Assembly (NCBI GenBank): GCA_034440575.1
Contig: JAOTOL010001222.1
Location: forward strand, 62,001-126,000
Direction: 5' to 3'
DNA length: 64,000 bases
Origin: Imbricaverruca yamaguchii
Lineage: Eukaryota; Arthropoda; Thecostraca; Neoverrucidae
Position 1 is the stretch's first letter. Each line of letters begins with the position of its first letter. Of this stretch, positions 9,743 to 20,690 are shown in pieces. The position numbers and the translations under genes are program-made. The notes under the pieces are model-generated. The model was not told where the DNA came from. It made no database searches and was given only the letters and a program-made list of their open reading frames with translations.

Positions 9743-11235
9743 TGTATTTGGAAGTTCAGAGGGCCCTGCCTTCACAACTTTCAAGTTCGAGTGGCAGTTT
9801 CCCATACTGGCATCACAGTACCTACACCAATGATGTTGTATTTCACCTCATTAAACTTAAAAATTCAATAAGTAGTACTGATATCAGATTACTTCCTGAA
9901 CGATCACCACACCTTGAATGAGCTAATTCTTGCTTTATTTGTGGTTAATAAGATGGATTTCAAGGTATAAATATACATAATTATTGTTCTATTTTTTTTT
10001 ACTATGGAATGTCCACAACAAAGCGAACGCGGGAAGGAGATGAGTTTTTTTTCTCGTATAACGCGGCACGGAAATGTCGCGTTTTTTTCACCGTAAATAT
10101 ACACGAAATCCGTTCCCGTTGCGAAAATCCCTATTGGGAGACAGGATTTCAGCCCACACTGAATTCGAAGTTACTAACGTCTGGAAAGCATTTTCAGGGG
10201 ACGGCAAATGCGATTCTGCGCTATTTAAGGTAGAAATTCAAATTATCACGGCCCATACAAAATGGGATTGCATGAGTTGACTTAGATGTTCTACTACCTG
10301 CAAGATGCATGCGAGCAGTATGATTTCAAGCTTAATAATCCATACATTTTACATATCGTTCAGCACCTTGCCAATAGACATATGTGTATCGACCTGAAAC
10401 CAGTCAACCACATCGGCCATTGAATAAGCCAATCCATCCGCTGGCATCAGTTCCCAGCAGCCAAGTCCCAAGCTGGCGTGGGAAGACCACGCATCAACTA
10501 CCCCTCCCCTCCCCGACGACCGCAAGATACAGTGCCTCACCCTCGCCGCACCCAGTGACATGTGCACGTTGCCAGTGGCGTCTTCAGCTTGATCTTTAAG
10601 GACACTTCCACATGACAGTGGCAGGGAAGAGATGATGCACCAACGGCGCAGCAGCATACAGATCTGAAGATACTGGACACGTTGACAAAATGATGAACAG
10701 TTCAACAGCTGTGTCGGCCACTGCAGTCGTCCGTTTCCCAGCCTGCATAGCTAGGCGCCCGACGTCGCAGCCCGGTTCATATTTCCCAGAGGAGGCGAGC
10801 TGGCCGCGATCTGAACGGCCAGTCTAGTCTGCGTCTAAAGCAGAGCTGATCTAGAAATGGCTAACTAATGGCGATCTTGCAATTTCCAATGGAGCACTGA
10901 TTCGGTACAAAGTAACTGAGAGTGTTTCATATCAGAGATAAAAAGGCGTAACACAACCTTATGCTCATAATAAAACAAAGACATAGATCCAAATTCCTAC
11001 TGTATCTATTTCGGTCACAGGCCTTCCTCAACAGCAAACATTTTGCTCCAAAAATCACAAAAACACACACGCCTAATGCACCTCACCTCGTGCCACCGCA
11101 CAGTAAATCGCCTTTATTTTATATGTAACAATATCTACCTACTCGTAAAATACATACAATGTATGATCCGTGTGTGTATGCATGTGTCAACTTGAGACCC
11201 AGGTATGTGTGCGTGTGTGCGTGCGGCTGCGGTTG
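9743..11235. other. Unassigned sequence
   Basis: No recognised gene on either strand. The part at 10.3-10.8 kb is more GC-rich and lacks stops over short spans but shows no recognisable domain. Confidence 0.45.
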
Positions 11236-12400
11236 TATTGCATGTCTGCTTTCCTCAGGTGGTGTAAGGAACCTGGTTTTCTCAGGGTCCAGGATGAATT
11301 TGTGTTTAATAAAGGCTTTTTGTTCCTAATTTCTATTGATTCGCTGATTTTGAGCTCGGCTACATCTTTGCAGACTTGCAGAGTAGATATGCTGAGTGTT
11401 TTAGAGTCGAAAGTGCTGCTCTCGTGAGTGATTGTGAAGTGTTCGCCAAATGGGATATTAGAGGTTATATTTTTAGCGTCTCTTAGTGCTCATTAAATCT
11501 GTCCCTGACAATGCTTTTTGTTTAATCTATATACGTCATGTCCCTTGTTAGGCATAGCTGGCATGTTATAAGGTAGACGCTGTTCCGTGTGTGGCATTTG
11601 CCTTGAAGTCCTGCCAGACAACAGTGACACTTTTTGCTCCCAACAGGACATGGCTGTGGGTTGAGAGCGGACTTGGTCAAAGTTTCTGAAAGTGTTTTGC
11701 CACTCTGCAATGCCACACGTATTGATAGTTTTAAGGTTTTGATTGCCGCTGTTATTTTTTTGATGAGCTTAACATCTATGTAGGGGAGGCTGACGAAAGT
11801 TGCGTTGTCTTTGGGGTCTGAACGTTGCGTTTATGTATGTGTACTTCTCATGGAGTGTGCTACCTGAAACATTGCTCTTTCGATTATGCGAGGTGGAAAG
11901 GTGTTTGCCAGGAACAGTGTCGATTTTTTGCATGCTTCGGTTCTAGGCATTAGCATTAGATCCGAGACGCTTCGATCTCAATGTATGTGCATACAAAACT
12001 GCTCCTTTTGTTTCGATGGGGTGTGCCGAGAAAGATGGAAGGATTATGGGCGCCGCCATCGGTTTTCCGCATAGCTCGGTCGTGTAAGAATCGTCCTTGT
12101 TGATGGTCAGACGTGTTTCAAGGAAAGGTACTTGTTATATACTAGAATGGTCACTGCGCTCCATATATAATTGTATGGAGGGATGGAAGTTGTTGAGGAA
12201 ATTGAAATAATCATCAAGTGCTTTTGATCCGTGTGCCCAAATACCCAGGACATTATCAATGTAGCTCATATATATTATGGGCTGGTGTTGATTGGACGCC
12301 AGGATTGTCTCGACTGCGTTCATGAATATGATGGCCAGTGGTGGAGCAATCCGACTCCCCATATATGCATCATGCACACACAGACACGGATCTTACACTT
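11236..12400 (-). pseudogene. Penelope-like retroelement: RT C-terminal half plus GIY-YIG region
   Basis: On the minus strand an RT block with AYMGSRIAPPLAIIFMNAVE (12371 downward), the catalytic-box equivalent YIDNVLGIW and FNFLNNFHPSIQLYMER is readable. Next comes a frameshifted FLETRLTINKDDSYTTELC/APIILPSFSAHP segment (about 12130-12010). Downstream a cysteine-rich linker (CHCCLAGLQGKCHT) leads to VYLITCQLC and TYID, the GIY-YIG nuclease start, and RDRFNEH. A final FGEHFTITHESSTFDS/ELKISESIEIRNK part reaches about 11.24 kb. The order RT then GIY-YIG is diagnostic of Penelope-like elements. The expected YVDD-type box is YIDN here, and several stops and frameshifts show it is inactive. The 5' part is missing. 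Confidence 0.87.
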
Positions 12401-12477
12401 TCAGGTGGGCTTATGTTAATGAGCAGATCACGACCGTGCCCATCGGGCATGTGTGGAGGGAGCAGACACATACCCAT

Positions 12478-12697
12478 CTCGTCCACAATACAGAGAGCAG
12501 ACCACGGCCGCCCACTTCCCCCGTCCACAATACAGAGAGCATATCACGTCCGTCCACTCCCCCTCCACAATTCAGATAACAGACCAGGTCCGTCCACTTC
12601 CCCCGTCCACAATACAGAGAGCATATCACGTTCGTCCACTTCCCCGTCCACAATACAGAGAGCAGACCACGGCCGCCCACTTCCCCGTCCACAATGC
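12478..12697. repeat. 42-bp minisatellite, about five units
   Basis: Units start GTCCACAAT at 12481, 12523, 12563, 12605, 12646 and 12687 (40-42 bp). Two unit types alternate: one with AGCAGACCACGGCCGCCCAC, one with AGCATATCACGTCCGTCCAC. Confidence 0.9.
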
Positions 12698-13372
12698 CAC
12701 CAATCGGCCTGGTAAGCCGAGTGCTCGTCCTTCGCAGGCGGCTCTCCCTCGTCGCACATGCGGTTCGCCATGGTGAATTTCACCGACCCGGCCACGTGCA
12801 AGGCCAAATACATACCTTGGCAATACATACCGCCGCACCGTTGCCAAACAACAGTCTGACTGTGCTTATTGTGGTTGATGGTACACGGAACGTTGTCAGG
12901 GTTGAACAAATATGCTGTGCATATATTTTTCGCACCAATAACGTTATCCTGCACATACAATTACCATCTCCTTATCTCTTTCATTTGGAGGTTGAATAGT
13001 GTTACCCAACAACGAATCGTTCTGTGATAAAGTGCACAATATTCACAAGAAAGTGGGGTCAGATGTCCTGATAAAACATGGAAGAAAAACATGTTCTGCA
13101 TTATTTGGCGGAACTTTTCGCTCTCCACATTCAGGATTACAAAGTGCAACAACCGTGGACGTGACTTACTATGTATCTCGTAATGCCGACTTGTGCGGAG
13201 GCGGCCAGATTGTGATCCGCCCGGTTACGCTTGCTCGCGTGTTTTTGGACCTGTGATGCGTTATTTCTGCCTGCGTTTGTTATGTGAGATTCATTTTATC
13301 ATCTATGTGTGTGGGATGCATTTGTGCTTTCAATACATATTGTTGTCATTAGTGGCCAGGGTGTGAGTCGGG
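12698..13372. repeat. Flank of minisatellite with a dispersed 64-bp repeat
   Basis: No gene recognised. Bases 12983-13046 align without gaps to 23685-23748 with 48 of 64 identical positions, so both loci carry the same old dispersed repeat just downstream of a short GC-rich tandem array. Confidence 0.6.
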
Positions 13373-14100
13373 TAACCGGACAAATGTACGTAAAGCAAAT
13401 GTACGTAAAGCAAATGTACGTAAAGCAAATGTACGTAAAGCAAATGTACGTAAAGCAAATGTACGTAAAGCAAATGTACGTAAAGCAAATGTACGTAAAG
13501 CAAATGTACGTAAAGCAAATGTACGTAAAGCAAATGTACGTAAAGCAAATGTACGTAAAGCAAATGTACGTAAAGCAAATGTACGTATGGCAGATGTACG
13601 TACGCAAGTGTACGTAAGCAAATGTACGTAAGCGCAGAGGTACGTATAGCAAATTTACGTAAGCGCAGATGTACGTATGGCTACTGTACGTTAAACGCAG
13701 ATTTACGTATGGCTAATGTACGTAAGCGCAAATGTACGTATGCGCAAATGTCCGTAACCGCAAACGTACGGAACCTAAAAAGTGCGTATGGACAAATGTA
13801 TCTAAATACAGCTTTACGTAATCGAAGTGTATGAGAGCTGCACGCGTACGTATGCATACATGTGGTAACCGGTTGGTTGGTTATTGGAGTTTAGGGGTGC
13901 ATCAACTACATCGGTCATGCAGCGCCCATCATGTGGTAACCGGACAAATGTACACAAGTGAAATGTACTTTGGCAGATGCACGCACACAAATGTACGCAA
14001 GCACGTGCATGTATCCGCGGCTGTACGTATGACAATTATACGTAAGCGCGGGTGTACGTATGGATAACATACGCAAGCGTAAATGCAAGTATATCAAATG
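13373..14100. repeat. 15-bp GTACGTA satellite with homogeneous core
   Basis: About fourteen essentially identical units of AAATGTACGTAAAGC run from 13382 to about 13590. They then decay to units of variable length that retain TGTACGTA up to about 14100. Both array starts carry GTAACCGGACAAATGTAC (13373 and about 13937), suggesting duplication of the array head. The unit is a multiple of three, which makes both strands open for over 80 codons without any coding meaning. Confidence 0.92.
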
Positions 14101-14249
14101 TAGCGTTTGTGTCTATGTGTTTACCAGCCTGCCACCGTGTGGTGATGTCCGCCGTTTTCGGGTGAGCGTTTGTGGTGTAAGTGATTTGCACTGATTTTTG
14201 GCTGGGGTGAACGGGTATGAGGAGTACCGTGGTGAGGATAAGAGGGAGC

Positions 14250-17200
14250 GAATAAGAACAAAGCTGGCTTGTTAAGGTGAGTCGAGGTAGAGCTGAGACG
14301 TCTTGAAGTTTGGAGCGTAGAAATGAGTAAAGTTGAATCGACTTGTAGACAGATGAGATGGTGACACTATTCGAGGCTGAAGCTGGTGCGGAAGAGAAGA
14401 TTTGACAGTCCGGGCGGTGTCATGGGGTGGGGATGCCGGGGAATGGGGTCGGGTCATCGCCAGTTTTTCATACATTGCAAGAGCGTTAGTTTCAGTTAGT
14501 TTCACGTGGGGTTAGTGTTTTTTCCCTTTTGTTCTTTTTATGTTTTCTTTTGAACATATCTTTTTTTCATAGTTCATGGAGTAGGCGTGTGATAGCGAGA
14601 AAGTGGAAGAGGTGTTTATGTAATGTTGGATGGTCGTCGTTGAGGAGCGTAGAGATGTTTAGTGGGATGTTGTTCATGTCGCAGTAGTTTGTGATATGAT
14701 GTCTTTGGTTGTTGTATTTGGTGCAGTATATGAGTATGTGTTTAATTGTGAGTGTGTGGTGACATGTGGGGTCTGGTGTTTTGGTTGATGGAGTCCCAGT
14801 ATTCGTGTTTGGGGTGTATTTCGTGTAGCTGTGTTATTGCTGTGTCCCATATTTGTTGTATGTGTTTGCTGATGGCCTGTCGTATTGTGGGGTAGTAGTC
14901 AGATTGTGAATAGGGGCATTGTGTGGTTTGTTGTAGTGTTGTGGCTACGTTTCTGTGTCTGCGTGTTCGTTGCCATGTATGTTTGTGTGACTTGGAATCC
15001 AGAAAAGTATTGGACGTTGTTGTATGGTTAGTTTTGTTGTGGATGTATTTTAGGTATGGGAGGGTGTTTGCATTTGGTGTAGTATGTTATTCTTTGTAGT
15101 GCTGATTTTGAGTCTGTGGCTATGATGTGTTCAATTTTTGTGTTGTGGATGGTGCAGTATGCTGAGAAGATTGCAAATAATTCAGCTGTGTATATAGATG
15201 CGGTGTCGTGCAGACGGGCACGTAGGATGACCCGCGGCGACGCTGCGTTGGAATGCAGCACCGTCACTGTGCCCGTCTGCTGTGTATGCGATTTTGAACC
15301 CCCAGTGTAAATGATGTAACTTGGATAGTGTGATTTGAAACGGAGGAATAGTTGTTGTATTTCTGCCTTTGTCTATGTGTGCTTTGGTTTGTCTATGAGG
15401 AAGCGTGTTTTGGGTGATTGGTGTTTCCACCATGCAGTGGGTGGTGGGAGTGGTTTTGGTGTGGGGAGTATGATGTGTAGTCTATTTGCGTGTTGGTGAA
15501 TGCGGCAGCCTATTGTAGTTTTGAGTCGTGTTGTATTCATGAATTGGTGTACGCGTTTGGTGCGAAGTTTTAATGCCTGAGTGGATGGGTGTTGTGTGAT
15601 GAGTTGTGTATTGTAGTGTTATCCTAATAATATATGTTATCCTAATATATGTTATCCTAATAATAAAAACCGGAAGGTTGTCGGTGATAACTGACTTTAG
15701 ACCTAAAATAAAGATAAGGAGCTGAGGACGGAACCTTGCACTAAGCTGGTTGTGGGAGATTTTGTCTCTGAAGTATTGAGTCCAATTTTGAATTGAAATG
15801 AGCCGTTTAGAAGATAGAAATGAAGATAGTGTAGTAGTCTGCCCAGTATATCTATGTTGTGTAGGTGTTGTGCTAGTGCTGTTATGTTCATGGTGTCGTA
15901 GGCTTGTTTAAGGTCCAGGAAGACGGCGACAGTGGAGCGTTCACACACATCCGGTTCTGGATGTGTGTGATAAGGTAAGTAAGGTTGTCTAAACATGAGC
16001 GATTAGGAAGGAAGCCTGATTGAATAGGAGAGATTAGTTTTTGTGCTTGTATGATGTAGAGAAGGCGTTTTTTTTTTTGACAAGGCATTCAAATAGTTTG
16101 TGGAAGCAGCTAGTGAAGGCAATAGGGCGATAGGAGGTGCAGAGAGTTGAGTCAGTGTTTGGCTTAGGTATAGTTAGGAGAAAAACATGCAGCCAGGTTT
16201 GCGGGTATGTTTGTGTGGTCCACGCGGTGTTGTAAGTGTCGAGTAATGTGTGCAGTGTTGTTGTTGGTAGGTGTTTAAAGAAGGAATAGTGAATGTTTTC
16301 CGGTCCTACACTTGTGTTACCTGTATGTGCGATTGCTAATTGTAGTTCTGTGAGTGTGAATCTTGTGTTGTAAAGGTGTGTGCTTGTGTGTCTGATTGGA
16401 GGTGGGGTGTTCGTGGAAGTGTAGATGATCTAAGCTGGTAGTGGTGTGGGAATATGTTTGCTATTGTTTGTGGGTCTGTGACAGTGTCGTTGTTGTGCCT
16501 AAGTGTGATTGCTTTGATTGGTGGTCTTTGTCTGTGTCGAAAGGTTCCAAGGAGTGTCCAAATTTCTCCGGTAGGAGTGAATCTATTAAATTGTGTGCAA
16601 CATTAATTCCAGGAAGTCTTTTTCCCTGTCTGATGGTGCGTTTGCATAATGTTCTTTGTCGTTTTAATGCTGTGAGTGTTTCTGGTGTGTAGTGTCTCTC
16701 GTATCTGTGACGTGCGTGGTTGCTCGCGCAGATCGCCCGGTGGCACTCTGCTCCACCGGGGAGCCGCGCGAGGTTTGTGTTGGTGTCTTGGTTTTGTTCG
16801 TGGTATGTGTTCGTGTGCTGTGGTGAGGAGTATGTCTGCAAGCCGTTCTGGTGTGTTTGTGGATTGTGTGCTATTTGTGCGGCTAAGGATTCTGAAAAGG
16901 GGACCCAGGATGCTTTTTTGGGGTTCCATCGACCTGGCTGGGGATGGGTAGGACAGTGGTCGAGATTTGGTGGAAGGTAATGGTGATGGGTGCGTGGTCG
17001 CTGAAGTGTGGATCGGAGTCGGATGTACAGGATAGGGTGATGGCTATGCGTGAGGAAACGAGTGTGACGTCTGGGGTCGTGTGGAGGTGGGAGCTGATTG
17101 GTACGGTATAGGTTGGTGAGCCGGTGTTGAGTATTGTGAGATTATGTTGTGTGGCTATTGCGATGAGTGTGTGTGCTCTGTTATCGGGTTGTGTTGTGCG

Positions 17201-17640
17201 GGTGTCCCCTAGGTGTGGTGCGAATTGAAGTATCCAGCGAGTGTAGCAGGTGTGCGAATTTGGTCAAGTACTTTATTTAATTCCGAGAGGGTTTCTGTGT
17301 TTCGCGAGGGGGGAACGTAGATGTTGATGAGCGTTTAAGCTATGTTGTGTGCATGAATTTCAGTTAGTAGTATGTCTGCTGTGGTGTTGAATTGTATCAG
17401 GTGCTGAGGGGACGTGTTCCTAATGTATGTTCATACACTGCCTGATCTGTGTGTGTTGTGTGTGTCTTGTCTGCGTAGTATGTAGTGAGGGATGTTGAAT
17501 TGATATGGGTCGTTAGGTTTGAAGTATGTTTCTTGAATACATAGTGCTATGTGATTTGTTTGTAGTGCATAATGTTTGAATTCAGGCCAGTGTCTAATGA
17601 GTCCGTGTGTGTTCCATTGTATGATTGTGTTCATTGTTTT
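14250..17640 (-). pseudogene. LINE with EN, RT and RNase H domains (copy B), decayed
   Basis: In minus-strand order: the EN start IIQWNTHG and CIQETYF (17634 downward); EN end with DVTL and SDHAPITI (about 17060-16980); a low-complexity linker (about 16930-16450); RT with SGFLPNRSCLDNLTYL (about 16030) and VAVFLDLKQAYDTMN, which holds the first catalytic Asp (about 15930-15890); RNase H with IYTAELFAIFSAY and IATDSKSAL (about 15200-15090); a C-terminal CTKYNNQRH zinc-knuckle-like tail with LLHEL stop near 14575; and a 3' UTR. RNase H after RT points to the I/R1/LOA-type group, not CR1. Frameshifts and stops are frequent. It spans about 3.4 kb, shorter than an intact element, with gaps in EN and RT. 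Confidence 0.85.
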
Positions 17641-18768
17641 TGGGTGTTGGCGCGCGTGTGTGATCTCTTAGGTGAGTTGTGTCTTTTTATGCTTTTCCCT
17701 GGCTTTTGTTGTTGGTGAGTGAGGGGTGGCTGTTGGTGGGCTGGGGTGGTATTTGGTGTGGGGAAATTGTCCATTCTGTGTCTCTTGGTGAGTGTCCGAC
17801 GTCAGTGTGTTTCTCTATGTCTGTGTCCTGGCCTGTGTATGTGCGGATTGTGTTTGATGGTGACTTGTCTGTCGAGGGTGAGGTTTGCGGGTAGGGAGAG
17901 GCTGTTGGCTGCTGGATTGGCGTCGTGGTTTTGCTTCTGGTATGTGTTGATGTGCTGTGGTGATGAGGATGTCTGCGAATTGCTCTGGTGGTAGTTGAGG
18001 GTTGTGGGTTGTTTGGACTGCTAGGGATGCTGAGAAAGGGGTCCAGGAGGTTTTTCTGAGGTTCCACCGGCCAGGCTGGAGATTAGGTGGGCTAGTGGTC
18101 GGGATTTGGTTGAAGGTAATGGTGACGGGTGCGTGGTCGCTGAAATGTGGATCTGTATCGGCTGACCAGGATAGGGTAAGGGCTAGGCGTGGTGCTGAGA
18201 GGGTTACGTCTGGGGTTGCATGAAGGTGGGAGCCAATTGGGACGAGGTAGGTTGGTGTTCCGGTGTTGAGTATTGTGAGGTTATGTTTGGTCGCTAGTGT
18301 GATGAGTGCGTGTGCTCTGTTGTCCGGTGCCATTGTGCGTGGGCTCCATAGTGGGTGGTGTGAGTTGAATTCTCCCGTTTACATTACTGTGGTGCTAATT
18401 TGGTCAAGTGCTTTGTCTGGTTCCGAAAGGGTTTCTGTGTTCCGTGAAGGGGGTCGCATTGCACATGTGAGCGTGTAGGCTGTGTTGTGGAGGTGTATTT
18501 CTGTTAACAGTATACCTGCTGTGGTATTGAAGTGTATCAGGCGGTGTGGTGTAGTCCTCTTAATGTATGTGCAAACACCGCCTGATCTGTGTGTTGTCTC
18601 TTGTCTGTGTAGTGTGATTGAAGAATGTTAAATTGATATGGGACGTTGTGTTTGGAATGTGTTTCTTCTATGCAGAGTGCTGTATGATTTGATCGTAGTG
18701 CGAAGCGTTTCAATTCTGGCCGGTGTCCTTATGAGTCCATGAGTATTCCACTGCAATATTGTGTTCAT
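17641..18768 (-). pseudogene. LINE endonuclease-domain fragment (copy A), head-to-tail with copy B
   Basis: This piece restarts the same ORF. The Met near 18768 is followed by an IQWNTHG-like start. The longest open part (18333-17815) shows LTILNTGTPTYLVPIGSHLH, DVTLSAPRLALTLSW and SDHAPVTITF, the C-terminal half of an exonuclease-endonuclease-phosphatase domain. Then a linker homologous to that of copy B follows (MEPQKNLLDPF against MEPQKSILGPL). It stops at about 17.64 kb, exactly where copy B begins. The missing RT suggests deletion between two tandem elements or insertion of B into A. Confidence 0.83.
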
Positions 18769-18867
18769 TATTTGTATGTGTTAGCGCGGGTGTGTGGGCG
18801 TTTAGGTGATGGTTGTTTTTTCGTTGTTCTCTTGGTCTGTGTCTGTGTCTTGGTCTCTGTGTGGACT

Positions 18868-19042
18868 TCTAAGGCCGGGGAAGAGCTACCGGGTGGCCGT
18901 GTCGGTGCATTGGCGGCACGTTAAACTTTCGGTCTAAATTCTGCCGTTGAACTGGAGTTCATGAAACGGGTGGTGGGGCCAGAGTTCACGCAACAAGCTC
19001 TGCTTAGCAATAGAACCCTGGCTCCTCAAGCCACCCCAACAA
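18868..19042 (+). mobile_element. SINE family B, 5'-truncated
   Basis: Starts at AAGGCCGGGGAAGAGCTACC and follows the 2.5 kb and 8.8 kb copies to the end motif AAGCCACCCCAACAAC. The tRNA-like head is absent. CpGs are mostly kept. Confidence 0.85.
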
Positions 19043-19266
19043 CTTGGATTACATTTATTTAATAAAAAAAAAACTTTAAAAACTAACCTAACCTAATCTA
19101 AACTGGCATTAACTTTTTTTGTATATATTTTTTGTTTCTAATTTTACTTTCTCCAAATTTTGTTTTTCCTCACAACAAAGCCTAACCTCTCCTGACTTAG
19201 CCAGACCTGACCCCTTTGCATGCTTCATGGAGGTAAAATGTGTGGAAAACTTTGTGAAAACTTTGT

Positions 19267-19323
19267 GGGTTACCATAAACTGAAAAAAAAATTTGTGGGT
19301 CATTTTTCAGTTTATGGTAACCC
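19267..19323. repeat. 21-bp-arm hairpin next to a MITE
   Basis: Arms 19267-19287 and 19303-19323 are exact complements (GGGTTACCATAAACTGAAAAA) around a 15-nt loop containing a second copy of TTTGTGGGT. Confidence 0.92.
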
Positions 19324-19348
19324 CTGACTACTTTGAATTTCTTTTTTT

Positions 19349-19707
19349 TTAACCCGCGCCGTCTTTCCTGTCAAATCCTCCCACCCCGTCTCGGGAGGGG
19401 GGGGGGGAGTGTAGTTGGGTGGTGAAGATCCCCGTCTGAAATCCAAACTAAGCATCGCACGAAAACGAAAGAGGTGTCATCGGAAAGCGCTCGACGAGAA
19501 GGGTCCGGGTCCACCCCCCAAAAATGCTTCCCACAAAAGTGACGTCACCAGGGGGCCTAGATTTTCACGACTTTTCACGACTTGCATTATGTTTTTTACT
19601 CTGGGGAGTTCATTTTGGGGGATATATGAAAAAATCAAAATGTATTTGGAATGAGAAAATGGCAGCGAAATCGACCAGGGCTATAATTTTTTCTTGGCTC
19701 CCCAGAA

Positions 19708-19738
<31 letters not shown>

Positions 19739-20234
19739 TGTTAATCTCAAAATTTTTAGTTTTCAAGTTTTCTTTAATTTTCCTTGTCCAATGGGTAGAG
19801 CAGACAGATAAATGTTGTTGGAAGTCAACTTGCCCCAATACAAATGCTAACTTTAGCCAGAATCATGTGTTTGAACTGCAATATGGCAAATACGCAAAAT
19901 CTATATGGAGTCAAAAACGAAAAAAATGAGACATTCAACTCGTACGTTTTGTTGCATCCGTAAAGATAAGCAAACGCTGAGAGTTTCATTAAATTATCTG
20001 TATCCGTTAAAGCGTGACGACTGGTTGAACTTTTTTGGAAATGACCTAACTTGACCTTGACTAACTCGTTGACCCTAGATGACCTGACCTAAAATTTTGG
20101 AATCAGCAAGTCAAATTGATGTGGGAAAGGGTATGCCAAATTTTGGCGCGCTCCCGCGCGCCGTTCGTCCGCTATCCGCGAAAAACCTGAGGGGGGGGGG
20201 GGCGGTTGAAGACCCCCGAGACGGGACGGGTTAA
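19349..20234 (+). mobile_element. piggyBac-like non-autonomous transposon, copy 1
   Basis: It is bounded by TTAA at 19349 and 20231 with terminal inverted sequences TTAACCCGCGCCGTC and, at the other end, GACGGGACGGGTTAA. TTAA targets followed by CCC are typical of piggyBac-type elements. The interior is non-coding and matches 49570-50398 (reverse) and 31742-32440. It includes a CRE-like GTGACGTCAC (19539), a (TA)n tract (about 19707-19735), several TGACCT half-sites (20042-20090) and two G-runs. No transposase is encoded; an autonomous partner would have to act in trans. Confidence 0.83.
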
Positions 20235-20690
20235 ATGCAGTATTCATTAGCGTGCTGTACATGATGTGACCACCAATTTTCTCTGGAGATGCATACTTTT
20301 CAATTGGGAGGTTAAATGACACCCAAAAAGTGACACATAAGTAAGTTATTTAAACAATATGTTATATCCTTGAAAGTGCTGCTCCATCCACATCCAACTC
20401 CAACCCTGATCAAACTTCAGGAGCGCATCCATCTCCAAAGCAGCCGGCGGAGAAGGTATGTATTGCAGCATAACTACTGTGATCTGAATTCCATGGCATT
20501 CATGTTGCCTTATATTCCATCCTTCCCAATCCATGTATCAGACGTTTGACTTTCCTCAAACTGTCAAAAGAACTTGGGAGTTTAAATCACGTGTGAGTGA
20601 TGAAACAGATGAACTATCTCTGGATTCTTGTGTTGCAGCATTGCATTGCACAATGGCATACCGAATGGGGGCATTGCGGGCAGTTTCTGA
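20235..20690. other. Unassigned sequence between MITE and satellite
   Basis: No gene recognised. Confidence 0.45.

Noticed and set aside
13299..13652. Frames encoding MYVKQ or CFTYI repeats
   Set aside because: By-product of the 15-bp satellite.
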